Of a stretch of 37,194 bases of DNA, positions 14,994-22,574 are shown piece by piece. The position numbers and the translations under genes are program-made. This DNA comes from Sphingomonas sp. LaA6.9 (GTDB lineage: Bacteria; Pseudomonadota; Alphaproteobacteria; Sphingomonadales; Sphingomonadaceae), in the NCBI RefSeq assembly GCF_022601895.1, contig NZ_JAKVIO010000039.1, positions 1 to 37,194 on the forward strand, written 5' to 3'. The notes beneath the pieces are model-generated. The model saw nothing but the letters and a program-made list of their open reading frames with translations, made no database searches and was not told where the DNA came from. The number at the start of each line of letters is the position of its first letter. Positions within the stretch are counted from its first letter, which is position 1.

Positions 14994-16348
14994 CGGGCCG
15001 GGCGGGCGGGTGGCTCGAGCGCACGCTGCTGTGGATGAACTCGATCCAGGTATATATCCTGGCGCTCGTCCTTGGTGCGATCGTGGTGCTTACCGCACTG
15101 AGCCTGTCCATCATGTCTTACGTGACGCCGGAAGTTGGCGCGCCGGTTTCGGTCTATGAGATGTCGCGCATGGTTCGGGGGCAGCCGCTGGCGCAGGACA
15201 TGTCTTCGATCCGTTCGCGAACCCAGGTCGCCGAGCCGCGGCCATCGGACGATAATGCCGAAAGGCTGATCGCCGCCGCACTGGCGCGTCGGCTCGGCGT
15301 GTCTGGCGGTGACGTTCGCGTCTATCTCAACGATGGGGATCGCGCTCGTCACGACCTGATAGCGCGCGAGATGGCATTATATGGCGGGGAAGGCGCCGCC
15401 GATCCGGTCGTGCTGGGCAGTTTCACCATCGCGGTCAGAACATCGCCGGGGCAGTGGCGGACGATCACGCGCGAGGCGCGCAATCCCGATACTCTCTGGC
15501 AGCATATCGGCCGCAATTCGGTCCCGATCGGGTTGCTCGTGATCCTTCCCCTGAGCTTGTGGGTCAGCGCGCTGCTGACGCGTCCCATCCGCGCCTTCGC
15601 CGCTTCGGCCGAAAGGCTTGGCGCGGGGATCGAGGAAAGCCCGGTGCGGGTGGAGGGGCCGACCGAAATCCGCATGGCAGCGCGTTCGCTCAATGAGATG
15701 CAGTCGCGCATCGCGCGCTACATCCGCGAGCGGACCTCGGTGGTCGGCGCGATTGCCCATGATCTTCGGACGCCGTTGTCGCGGCTCCACTTCCATCTCG
15801 CCTCGGCACCGGAGCATGTGCGAAAGGCGGCGGAGGAGGAAATCCGACAGATGGAACAACTCATCGGTACCACGCTCGATTTCGTCGACAATGAAAGCCG
15901 GCCGCGGGTGATGGAGCCATTGGACCTCGGCTTGCTGGTCGAAGGACTGGCCGACGACTTTGCCGACATGGGCAAGGACGTCGCCATCGCCGATGCCCAA
16001 CCGGTCACGATCGCGGGCGACGTGATCCTGCTCAAGCGGCTGTTCACCAACCTCATCGACAATGCCGTGAAATATGGCGGTAGCGCCAGAATTTCGGTGC
16101 GACGCGAGGGCCCGACCGCGATCGTCGAGGTCGCGGATAATGGCCCCGGCATGACAGACGCACAGATCGCGCGCGCGTTCGAACCCTTTTTTCGCGGAGA
16201 ACCCTCACGCAATCCCAGGACGGGCGGCGTGGGGCTCGGCCTGTCGATCGTGCAGTCCGCGACCGAGGCTCATGGCGGGTCGGTCACGCTGCAACAGCGG
16301 GCGGGTGGCGGCCTGAGCGCTCGGGTTGCGTTGCCGCTTTCGGATTGA
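14990..16348 (+). CDS. EnvZ-type sensor histidine kinase
   Basis: The 452-residue kinase has transmembrane helices at about residues 21-43 and 178-196. They flank a periplasmic sensor of roughly 130 residues with no recognised fold. A HAMP linker (about 197-250) precedes the dimerisation/phosphotransfer helix with His257 (IAHDLRTPLSR). The ATPase domain has N-box NLIDNAVKYGG, G1 VADNGPGM, F-box EPFFRGE and G2 GGVGLGLSI. It phosphorylates the coupled response regulator. A periplasmic sensor fits a pathway whose components are exported. It ends 12 bp from the convergent hydrolase gene. Confidence 0.93.
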   Translation: MTGRAGGWLERTLLWMNSIQVYILALVLGAIVVLTALSLSIMSYVTPEVGAPVSVYEMSRMVRGQPLAQDMSSIRSRTQVAEPRPSDDNAERLIAAALARRLGVSGGDVRVYLNDGDRARHDLIAREMALYGGEGAADPVVLGSFTIAVRTSPGQWRTITREARNPDTLWQHIGRNSVPIGLLVILPLSLWVSALLTRPIRAFAASAERLGAGIEESPVRVEGPTEIRMAARSLNEMQSRIARYIRERTSVVGAIAHDLRTPLSRLHFHLASAPEHVRKAAEEEIRQMEQLIGTTLDFVDNESRPRVMEPLDLGLLVEGLADDFADMGKDVAIADAQPVTIAGDVILLKRLFTNLIDNAVKYGGSARISVRREGPTAIVEVADNGPGMTDAQIARAFEPFFRGEPSRNPRTGGVGLGLSIVQSATEAHGGSVTLQQRAGGGLSARVALPLSD

Positions 16349-16360
16349 CGTTCCAGCGCG

Positions 16361-17383
16361 TCAGTAGCCCGCGACGTCGATTACGGCCTGGGCGAAATCG
16401 CGGGGGGCTTCCTGCGGGAGGTTATGGCCGATGCCGCCCGTGACAAGCCGATGGGCGTATTTGCCCGAAAATTTCTTTGCATAGGCCGCGGGATCGGGAT
16501 GCGGCGCGCCATTGGCATCGCCCTCTAGCGTGATCGTCGGAACGGAAATGACGGGCGCGACGGCAAGCCGCTTTTCCAGCGCGTCATATTCGGCTTCACC
16601 CGCTTCGAGACCGAGGCGCCAGCGGTAATTATGGATGACGATCGCGACATGATCGGGGTTGTCGAACGCCTGTGCCGAGCGGTCGAACGTCGCGTCGTCG
16701 AACGCCCATCTGGGCGAGGCGGTCTGCCAGATGAGCCGCGCAAAATCGCGGCGGTTGCGATCATAGCCGACGCGGCCGCGTTCGGTCGCGAAATAGAACT
16801 GGTACCACCAGGAAAGCTCCGCCCTCGGGGGCAGGGGCGCCTGATTGGCTTGCTGGCTGCCGATCAGATAGCCGCTCACCGAGACCATCGCCTGACAGCG
16901 TTCCGGCCAGAGCGCGGCGACGATGTTGGCGGTGCGCGCACCCCAGTCGCAGCCGCCGATGATCGCGCTACGAATATGGAGCGCGTCCATCAACGCGATG
17001 ACGTCCGATGCGAGCGCCGATTGCTGCCCGTTGCGCATCGTCGCATCGGACAGGAACCGTGTCGTGCCATAGCCGCGCAGATAGGGGATGATCACGCGGT
17101 AACCCGCCGCAGCGAGCAGCGGCGCGACATCGACATAGGTGTGAATGTCGTATGGCCAGCCGTGGAGCAGGATTACGGGGCGGCCCGTCGGCGGGCCCGC
17201 CTCGGCATAGGCGATGCTGAGCTTCCCCGCCGTGACCTGCTTGAGCGACGCGAAGCCGGCAGGGGCGGGTGCTGCGGCGGCGTGCAGGGGCCCGGCGGAG
17301 GCCGCGACCAGCGTTGCGGCGGCAGCGGCGAGGAAGCGCCGGCGCTGCGGATCGAAAAGGCCGTTGTTCATGTCGTACTGCAT
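16361..17383 (-). CDS. Epoxide-hydrolase-like alpha/beta hydrolase, Tat-exported
   Basis: The 340-residue precursor begins with a twin-arginine-like signal (DPQRRRFLAAAAATLV) ending near LHAAA. The hydrolase core has the HGWP oxyanion motif and, where lipases have GxSxG, GGCDWGAR with Asp146 as nucleophile; His320 (GIGHNLP) completes the charge relay. An Asp nucleophile marks the epoxide hydrolase/haloalkane dehalogenase branch, which works through an ester intermediate. HGWP favours epoxide hydrolase. ATG 17383 is used because AAAGGA lies six bases before it; an earlier ATG at 17407 lacks this. Export to the periplasm is unusual for this branch. It follows DUF1097 by 42 bp and may be in the ohr transcript. 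Confidence 0.87.
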   Translation of the reverse strand: MQYDMNNGLFDPQRRRFLAAAAATLVAASAGPLHAAAAPAPAGFASLKQVTAGKLSIAYAEAGPPTGRPVILLHGWPYDIHTYVDVAPLLAAAGYRVIIPYLRGYGTTRFLSDATMRNGQQSALASDVIALMDALHIRSAIIGGCDWGARTANIVAALWPERCQAMVSVSGYLIGSQQANQAPLPPRAELSWWYQFYFATERGRVGYDRNRRDFARLIWQTASPRWAFDDATFDRSAQAFDNPDHVAIVIHNYRWRLGLEAGEAEYDALEKRLAVAPVISVPTITLEGDANGAPHPDPAAYAKKFSGKYAHRLVTGGIGHNLPQEAPRDFAQAVIDVAGY

Positions 17384-17425
17384 CACATGTCCTTTCAGAA
17401 TCCGCACTTCACATCGGGATTGGTG

Positions 17426-17959
17426 TCAGGGGCGATCGCCCCGTTCGAGCCTCGCCTGGAGCAGGCCGGCGAGTGCCGCTGAACCCGCGCCGATGATACC
17501 GGCCGTGGCAAGAACCGCGAAGCTCGCGCCCGCGGGGGGCAGGGCGGAGTAGAAGAAGCTCGTCAGTCCCAGGAAATAGGCAAGCGCATTGTTGAACGGC
17601 GCCATCTTTCTGAGGCTCAGGACAAGCACGACGATGCCGGTGACGGCAAGCGGCGTGGCGGCCGATCCGAGTGCGGGTGTGAGGAGGTTGATGACGAGCG
17701 CGGTGCCGATCCCGAAGGCCACCCCGAGCACGAATGACGCAATGTCGGCGACGCCCTGCCGCATGGTCGTGCCGCTGATGGCAAAGGCGATCCAGCCCAG
17801 AAACATCGCGGGTGCGGCCAGGGAAACGGTGAAGGTGCCGAAGGTGGCGAGGCCGGCCACGACCGCGACGGCGAGCGTGGCGGCGTGAAAGCGGAGCGGC
17901 AACGCAGAGGCGAACGAGGGCGGGACAGTTGCGGGAAGGGCGCGCGGACGAGTGCTCAT
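17426..17959 (-). CDS. DUF1097 family membrane protein
   Basis: The 177-residue protein has about five to six hydrophobic helices, with FLGWIAFAISGTT and LAYFLGLTSFFY typical of DUF1097 proteins. The family has no established function; members are inner-membrane proteins sometimes found near transport or stress genes. ATG 17959 has GGAA upstream; a longer frame from 18037 adds a proline-rich, unlikely N-terminus. It lies between ohr and the epoxide-hydrolase-like gene on the same strand, with a strong hairpin separating it from ohr. Confidence 0.82.
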   Translation of the reverse strand: MSTRPRALPATVPPSFASALPLRFHAATLAVAVVAGLATFGTFTVSLAAPAMFLGWIAFAISGTTMRQGVADIASFVLGVAFGIGTALVINLLTPALGSAATPLAVTGIVVLVLSLRKMAPFNNALAYFLGLTSFFYSALPPAGASFAVLATAGIIGAGSAALAGLLQARLERGDRP

Positions 17960-18006
17960 GGCGGGTTCCATCATTTTGGGGGGGACGGCGGGGTATCGGG
18001 AGGGGA

Positions 18007-18047
18007 TGCGGATCGGGGGCAGAGGGGACGAAGCCACCCGATCCGCA
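18007..18047 (-). terminator. Strong hairpin after ohr (possible terminator or attenuator)
   Basis: TGCGGATCGGG (18007-18017) and CCCGATCCGCA (18037-18047) are perfect 11-bp arms. GGC/GCC inside extends the stem to 14 bp with one bulged base. On the minus strand it begins 8 bases after the ohr stop. There is no T run, so termination may be partial, or the structure may protect the ohr message. Confidence 0.5.
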
Positions 18048-18054
18048 ACGCTGG

Positions 18055-18450
18055 TCAGACGACGTTGGTCGTGACGTCGATATTGCCGTGGACCGCCTTC
18101 GAATATGGGCAGATCGTGTGCGCCGCATCGGCCAGTTCGCGCACGACCTCCTGGTCGAGACCGATCACGCTGACATCGAGGCGCGCGCGCAGGAAATAGC
18201 CATTGTCGCCGTGAGCGAGGTCAATCTGGGCATCGACCACCGGATGGTTCGGCAGCGTGATTTTCCGCGCGGCGGCCGAAATCTCGATCGCGCCGATATA
18301 GCATGCCGACCAGGCGGCAGCGAAAAGCACTTCCGCCGTCGGGTGCGGCTCGGGGAGCTTGATTTCGAAACTGCCATCGCTGCTGCGCGCGCCGCCATTG
18401 GGGCCGCTGGTGGTGCGGGTCTTGCCGGTGAAGAAAACCTTGTCAGTCAT
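18055..18450 (-). CDS. ohr: Organic hydroperoxide resistance protein Ohr
   Basis: The 131-residue protein is a thiol peroxidase that reduces organic and fatty-acid hydroperoxides in the cytosol, recharged by lipoylated proteins in studied species. Both catalytic cysteines are present: Cys50 in WSACYIGA and Cys114 in HTICPYSKA. The conserved Arg (ARSSDG) and Glu40 (TAEVLF, at the position of NPEQLF) are also there. The loop between them is several residues shorter than in most Ohr proteins. It is divergent from ohrR with two palindromic operators between them, the classic peroxide-inducible arrangement. GGAG lies in the leader just before the start. Confidence 0.93.
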   Translation of the reverse strand: MTDKVFFTGKTRTTSGPNGGARSSDGSFEIKLPEPHPTAEVLFAAAWSACYIGAIEISAAARKITLPNHPVVDAQIDLAHGDNGYFLRARLDVSVIGLDQEVVRELADAAHTICPYSKAVHGNIDVTTNVV

Positions 18451-18470
18451 GGGAGATCCTTCTTTGGTAA

Positions 18471-18495
18471 TCGCATCCGATTAAATCGGATGCGA
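18471..18495. promoter_or_regulatory. OhrR operator O1, perfect 25-bp palindrome
   Basis: Arms TCGCATCCGATT and AATCGGATGCGA are perfectly complementary around one central A. It covers the predicted ohr transcription start (about 18491, minus strand), so a bound repressor would block ohr. Its core recurs in O2. Assignment to OhrR is inferred from position. Confidence 0.8.
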
Positions 18496-18497
18496 GT

Positions 18498-18526
18498 CAA
18501 ATAGACTCGCGCATTGACGTTGTCAA
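18498..18526 (-). promoter_or_regulatory. ohr promoter
   Basis: On the minus strand TTGACA (18526-18521) is followed after exactly 17 bp by TATTTG (18503-18498). Transcription would begin inside operator O1. The -35 lies almost back to back with that of ohrR. Confidence 0.6.
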
Positions 18527-18542
18527 CATCTTCCGATTTAAT
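18514..18542 (+). promoter_or_regulatory. ohrR promoter
   Basis: TTGACG (18514-18519) and TTTAAT (18537-18542) are spaced by 17 bp. The -10 is the centre of operator O2, so OhrR would repress its own gene. The start of transcription would be near 18549, 46 bp before the ATG. Confidence 0.6.
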
Positions 18543-18546
18543 CGGA
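18532..18546. promoter_or_regulatory. OhrR operator O2
   Basis: TCCGATT-T-AATCGGA is a perfect 15-bp palindrome sharing its core with O1. The right side continues as CGCGA, one base different from the O1 arm; the left outer arm is degenerate, so binding may be weaker than at O1. Confidence 0.75.
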
Positions 18547-18594
18547 CGCGATCTATATGGATGCGATCCCGTCACGACATGCAGGAAACCAATG

Positions 18595-19056
18595 ATGACC
18601 ACCCAGCCGCCTCCAGCCAGCGACGCGCCAAAACTCGCTGATTTTCTGTGTTTTTCGATCTATTCTGCCAATCTTGCCTTTGGCCGCGCGTATAAGCCGA
18701 TCCTCGAGGAGCTCGGCGTGACCTATACGCAGTGGATCGTCATCGTCGCGCTCTGGGAGGAGGATAACCAGAACGTCAAAGCGCTTGGCGAAAAGCTTTT
18801 CCTCGAATCGAACACGCTCACGCCGATCCTCAAGAAGCTCGAGGAACTGGGCTATCTCCGCAGGCAGCGCGATCCCGCCGACGAGCGTCAGGTCATGATC
18901 AGCCTTACCGAGGCCGGTCGGCATCTCAGGGAAAAGGGCGCGCAGCGAACGCTGGTCGCTGCGTCGGGTCTGGCTCCGAACGAATTCGATCAGGTGCAGA
19001 AGACCGTCGCCCGACTCAGGGACAATCTGCTCGAACACGCCCGGCACCAAAGCTGA
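18595..19056 (+). CDS. ohrR: OhrR-type MarR-family peroxide-sensing repressor
   Basis: The 153-residue winged-helix repressor has the OhrR N-terminal signature LCFSIYSANLAF with the peroxide-reactive Cys20. The DNA-reading region lies around NTLTPILKKLEELGYL, and the wing is RRQRDPADERQV. No other cysteine exists, so it is a one-Cys OhrR like that of Bacillus subtilis, needing an external thiol for full inactivation, unlike two-Cys Xanthomonas OhrR. AGGAAA is six bases before ATG 18595; an adjacent ATG at 18592 is possible. The longer frame from 18514 would begin inside the promoter. It represses ohr and itself until oxidised (inferred). Confidence 0.92.
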   Translation: MTTQPPPASDAPKLADFLCFSIYSANLAFGRAYKPILEELGVTYTQWIVIVALWEEDNQNVKALGEKLFLESNTLTPILKKLEELGYLRRQRDPADERQVMISLTEAGRHLREKGAQRTLVAASGLAPNEFDQVQKTVARLRDNLLEHARHQS

Positions 19057-19072
19057 TTGCCTGGCGATTGGC

Positions 19073-19561
19073 TCACAGGATCTCGAACACGCTATAGACG
19101 GGGCCATTGGCCCGACGATGGCCGATGCCGATACTGGCGATCCGGTTGAGCCATTCATAACGCGGCGCCGAGGTCGTGAAGCCGGGGACGATTCGGAAAT
19201 AATAAGATCCCGGATCGACGTCCTCGCCGCGCCCGATCCGCGCGAGGATATCGGCCGGTCCGTGGCGGATCCCGGCATAGCTCATCGCGATCAGTGCGCC
19301 ATCGTCTGTGGCGAGCGTGACGCGCGCATCGAGCAGTGCGGTGCCGTCTTCACGGATCGTCTGCCAATCGGTGCCGCCGGGCAGGATTTTGCCGGACAGC
19401 CGATCCCCCGAAAACGTGCCTCCCGTCAGGTCGCTGACGCGGCGTTCCGCGCCAACGGGGCCGCCCGTTACGTGGATCGCACCAACTGCGACATTCATGA
19501 CGAACAGCGGACGGCTGCGCAGCTCACGCAATTCGGCGGGGACCAGGTCAGGATTTGTCAC
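19073..19561 (-). CDS. DUF3237 family protein
   Basis: The 162-residue protein matches DUF3237 (VGAIHVTGGPVGAERR, SYAGIRHGP, YYFRIVPGFTTSAPRYEWLN), small beta-barrel proteins of unknown activity that often accompany catabolic operons. The start is GTG 19561, chosen because AGGAGG lies five bases before it; a longer ATG frame from 19741 runs through the nitronate monooxygenase gene. It overlaps the end of that gene by 14 bp, which implies coupled translation. It faces ohrR convergently across 16 bp. Confidence 0.85.
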   Translation of the reverse strand: MTNPDLVPAELRELRSRPLFVMNVAVGAIHVTGGPVGAERRVSDLTGGTFSGDRLSGKILPGGTDWQTIREDGTALLDARVTLATDDGALIAMSYAGIRHGPADILARIGRGEDVDPGSYYFRIVPGFTTSAPRYEWLNRIASIGIGHRRANGPVYSVFEIL

Positions 19562-20654
19562 GTCTGCCTCCTGTCTGGCGGCCGGCGCCGAGCGCCTGTT
19601 CAAGCTCGGCGCCGAGCGTTTGGACGAGGCGCGCAGCGGGCATGGCCCGCGCCAGCGGTGCGCCCTGGCCCGCCCACTGCGCACCATAGCCGAATTCGCC
19701 GCGTGTCTTGCCCGCCACGTGGAGCGCTTTTCCAAGGTCATAGGCGATCGGATAGGCTGGGACGTCGCGCGGGGGAATGTCGAGGCCCAACGCTGTGAAG
19801 CGATTGGCGAGACTGCGCGCGGGCCGGCCCGAGATCACGCGGGTCATGATCGTATGGTTGGCCGCGTCGCTGGTGAGCGCGGCGCGATAGCCCTTGTCGG
19901 CCAGACTCTCGTCGCTGGCGATGAATGCGGTGCCCAGCTGAGCGGCCGCCGCGCCGAGCATCAGCGCGGCCGCGATCCCCGCGCCATCCATGATCCCGCC
20001 GGCCGCGATCACGGGCAAGTCCAGTTCGCGGACAAGAAGCCGGGTCAGCGCCATGGTGCCGATACGATCATCGGGAGCATCGGGATCGAAGGTGCCGCGG
20101 TGCCCGCCCGCCTCCCATCCCTGTGCCACCACGGCGTGGATGCCGGCCGCAGAGATGGCACGGGCTTCAGTGAGGCTTGTCGCCGAAGCGAGCAGCACGA
20201 TGCCCGCGTCACGCAGCGCACGCACCGCGGCTTCGTCGGGCAGGCCGAAATGAAAGCTGACGACCGACGGCCGTTGCTCGATCAGCAGCGCGAGCATGTC
20301 GTCATCCTCGACGAAACTGCGGTAGATTTCGGTCAGCTGCCCAGGCGGCGCGGTGTCGAGCGCCTTGAAATCGGGGCTCAACTTCGCGATCCAGGCCGCC
20401 TCTGTCGCCGGGTCGGCGATCGGCGGGCGGTGCGCGAAGACATTGACGTTGAGCGGCCCTGCCGAACGCGCCCGCACCTCCGCGATCATTGCGCGCGCGC
20501 CCGCGGCATCGGTCGCGCCGACCCCGATCGATCCAAGCGCGCCGGCCTTGCTGACCGCTGCGGCCATCGCCGGCGAGGAGACTCCCGCCATCGGCGCCTG
20601 GATGATCGGCAGGCGAATGCCGAGCAGATCAGGCAGAGAACTGCCGATGGTCAT
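19548..20654 (-). CDS. Nitronate monooxygenase (2-nitropropane dioxygenase family)
   Basis: The 368-residue FMN enzyme oxidises alkyl nitronates, toxic nitro compounds, to carbonyls. The TIM-barrel motifs are clear: IIQAPMAGVSSPAMAAAV near the N-terminus, the catalytic His185 in QGWEAGGHRG, and the FMN-phosphate loop IAAGGIMDGAGIAAAL followed by GAAAAQLGTAF. Length is normal for class I enzymes. The last residues overlap the DUF3237 gene. It lies 37 bp downstream of the DJ-1/PfpI gene, so the three minus-strand genes are probably one transcript. Confidence 0.9.
   Translation of the reverse strand: MTIGSSLPDLLGIRLPIIQAPMAGVSSPAMAAAVSKAGALGSIGVGATDAAGARAMIAEVRARSAGPLNVNVFAHRPPIADPATEAAWIAKLSPDFKALDTAPPGQLTEIYRSFVEDDDMLALLIEQRPSVVSFHFGLPDEAAVRALRDAGIVLLASATSLTEARAISAAGIHAVVAQGWEAGGHRGTFDPDAPDDRIGTMALTRLLVRELDLPVIAAGGIMDGAGIAAALMLGAAAAQLGTAFIASDESLADKGYRAALTSDAANHTIMTRVISGRPARSLANRFTALGLDIPPRDVPAYPIAYDLGKALHVAGKTRGEFGYGAQWAGQGAPLARAMPAARLVQTLGAELEQALGAGRQTGGRRDKS
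19567..19572 (-). promoter_or_regulatory. Ribosome-binding site fixing the GTG start of the DUF3237 gene
   Basis: The minus strand reads AGGAGG, then five bases, then GTG. It lies inside the 3' end of the nitronate monooxygenase gene. Confidence 0.75.
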
Positions 20655-20691
20655 GGTGTCTCTCCTCGCGGACGAGTTTCGGCCGGTGTCT

Positions 20692-21369
20692 TCAGGCCTG
20701 CAGAAGCTTGAGCAGCTTCTGGGCGGCCGATGCCGATGATGCCGGGTTTTGGCCGGTGATCAACCGCCCGTCGACGATGCTGAAATCCGCCCAGTCTTCG
20801 ACCTTTTCGAAATTGCCGCCCAGACGCTTCAGCTCGTCCTCGACAAGGAACGGGACGACATCGGTCAGCTGCACGGCTTCTTCCTCGCTGTTGGTGAAGC
20901 CCGTGACGCGCTTTCCCCTGACGATCGGCTGCCCCTGATAGGTGACTTTCGACAGTACCCCGGGTGCGTGGCAGACCGCCGCGACGGGCTTGCCAGCATT
21001 GTAGAACGCTTCGATGAGCGCGATCGAGTTTGTGTCGTTGACGAGATCCCACATCGGGCCGTGGCCACCGGGATAGAATACGGCATCATAGTCATCCGCG
21101 CTGGCGTCGGCGAGCTTGCCTGTATGGGCGAGCACCGCCTGCGCGGCCGGATCCTGCTTGAAACGCTCCATCGCCTCGGTCTGGTTGCCGGGCTCGTCGC
21201 TCTTGGGGTCGATCGGCGGCTGGCCGCCCTTGGGCGACACCAGCGTGACATCCACGCCCGCGTCCCTGAACACATAATAGGGGGCGGCAAATTCTTCGAG
21301 CCAGAAGCCGGTGGGCTTGCCGGTATCGCCAAGCTGATCGTGCGAGGTCAGAACCATCAGGATTTTCAT
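20692..21369 (-). CDS. DJ-1/PfpI family protein (Hsp31-like class I glutamine amidotransferase fold)
   Basis: The 225-residue protein has the family's reactive Cys133-His134 in AAVCHAPG, the acidic residues in GFWLEEFAAPYY (25-26) and the FYPGGHGPMWDL loop. Relatives act as glyoxalase III, chaperones or deglycases; sequence alone does not separate these, although the length and the EEFA motif point to the Hsp31/glyoxalase III side. The protein is cytosolic. It is divergent from the LysR gene, and the 130-bp gap holds a large inverted repeat, so control by that LysR is plausible. Confidence 0.9.
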   Translation of the reverse strand: MKILMVLTSHDQLGDTGKPTGFWLEEFAAPYYVFRDAGVDVTLVSPKGGQPPIDPKSDEPGNQTEAMERFKQDPAAQAVLAHTGKLADASADDYDAVFYPGGHGPMWDLVNDTNSIALIEAFYNAGKPVAAVCHAPGVLSKVTYQGQPIVRGKRVTGFTNSEEEAVQLTDVVPFLVEDELKRLGGNFEKVEDWADFSIVDGRLITGQNPASSASAAQKLLKLLQA

Positions 21370-21440
21370 TGTCAGTCTCCTTCAGTGAAGCGTTGCGCAT
21401 TTCGCCCAACGCTCCGGGCTGGGTTTCTATTTACTTTCAT

Positions 21441-21483
21441 GCGATAGTCGGGTGAATATCTGCATATCGGCATTCACTATCGC
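21441..21483. promoter_or_regulatory. Candidate LysR-type operator between the DJ-1/PfpI and LysR genes
   Basis: GCGATAGT (21441-21448) and ACTATCGC (21476-21483) are perfect inverted arms. Inside them GTGAAT (21452-21457) pairs with ATTCAC (21472-21477), and ATAT-CTGC-ATAT sits in the middle. The nested symmetry and the position just before the LysR start are typical of an autoregulatory site; no experiment is implied. Confidence 0.45.
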
Positions 21484-21499
21484 GAAAATCGGCAGGATC

Positions 21500-22432
21500 A
21501 TGGATCGCATCGATGCAATGAAGGTCTTCGTGACCGCGCTCGACGAAGGCAGCCTGGCCGGCGCCGCGCGTCGGTTGAAGCGATCACCGACCGCGGTCAG
21601 CCGTGCGCTGGCGTTTCTGGAGGCGCATGTCGGGGTCGAATTGCTGCATCGGACGACACGTTCGATCAAGCTGAGCGAGGCGGGTGAGCGCTATGCGGCC
21701 GCCTGCCGGCGGGTGCTCGTCGATCTTGAGGAGGCCGACATGCTCGCGGCCGGCGAACGCTCGGCGCCGCGCGGCATGCTGACGATTTCAGCGCCGCCGA
21801 TCAGCGGAGAGGAGGTGCTACAGCCGATCCTGGAAGATTTCCTCGATCTTTATCCGGCGGTCTCGGCGCGGCTCCTCCTGCTCGACCGCCCGGTCAACCT
21901 CGTCGATGAAGGCGTCGACATCGCGCTGCGTGTCGGCCAGCTGCCCGACTCCTCGCTCATCGCCACGCGGCTGGGCGGCAATGTCAGACGCGTCGTGGTG
22001 GCTTCCCCGCGCTATCTCGGCAATCATCCCCGCATCGACGAGCCTGCGGACCTTGCCAGGCATCAGATCGTGGCATTCACGAATTTCGGTCTCGATAGCT
22101 GGAACTTCACGCCGGCCACGGGCTCGACCATTCCCCGGACGGTCCAGTTCGCACCGAAATGCATCGTCAACACGGTGCGCGCCGCTGTTGCCTCCGCTGT
22201 CGCGGGCCGGGGCCTGACGCGGCTCTATTCCTACCATGTGGCGGAACAGGTGCGGGACGGGCGGCTGAAGATCGTCCTCGCCGATGCCGAGCACGCGCCG
22301 CTTCCCGTGCATCTGCTCTCGCCGCACGGCCGCATGTCGGTGCCCAAGGTTCGCGCCTTTGTCGATTTTGCGGCGCCGCGCCTGCGCGCGGAATTTGCCC
22401 GGATGGCGGCTGAAGCTGGCGCGCTCGGATGA
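21500..22432 (+). CDS. LysR-family transcriptional regulator
   Basis: The 310-residue regulator has an N-terminal winged helix (MDRIDAMKVFVTALDEGSLAGAARRL, then SPTAVSRALAFLE and LLHRTTR) and a periplasmic-binding-protein-like effector domain from about residue 90. ATG 21500 has AGGA upstream and gives the standard family N-terminus; a longer in-frame start at 21452 would lie inside the candidate operator. LysR proteins usually activate a divergent or adjacent gene on binding a small effector. Candidates are the divergent DJ-1/PfpI gene and the downstream SDR-tautomerase pair. Confidence 0.92.
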   Translation: MDRIDAMKVFVTALDEGSLAGAARRLKRSPTAVSRALAFLEAHVGVELLHRTTRSIKLSEAGERYAAACRRVLVDLEEADMLAAGERSAPRGMLTISAPPISGEEVLQPILEDFLDLYPAVSARLLLLDRPVNLVDEGVDIALRVGQLPDSSLIATRLGGNVRRVVVASPRYLGNHPRIDEPADLARHQIVAFTNFGLDSWNFTPATGSTIPRTVQFAPKCIVNTVRAAVASAVAGRGLTRLYSYHVAEQVRDGRLKIVLADAEHAPLPVHLLSPHGRMSVPKVRAFVDFAAPRLRAEFARMAAEAGALG

Positions 22433-22436
22433 TTAT

Positions 22437-22484
22437 GCCAATATTCGGTTGAGTGTTCGCCAATTTGCAGCAATTCTCGCCAAT
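22437..22484. promoter_or_regulatory. Three phased GCCAAT repeats upstream of the SDR gene
   Basis: GCCAAT occurs at 22437-22442, 22459-22464 and 22479-22484. The last two share TCGCCAAT with a 20-bp period, about two helical turns, so one protein could contact them on the same face. They lie in the 142-bp gap before the SDR. No clear -35/-10 pair was found. Confidence 0.3.
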
Positions 22485-22574
22485 AACGGTTTACCCTAAA
22501 TCGATGACACCGACGCCGAGGGCGTAGGGCGGTGCGCCGAAAGGCGACCGCTGCAATCGATCTAAGGTCATATC

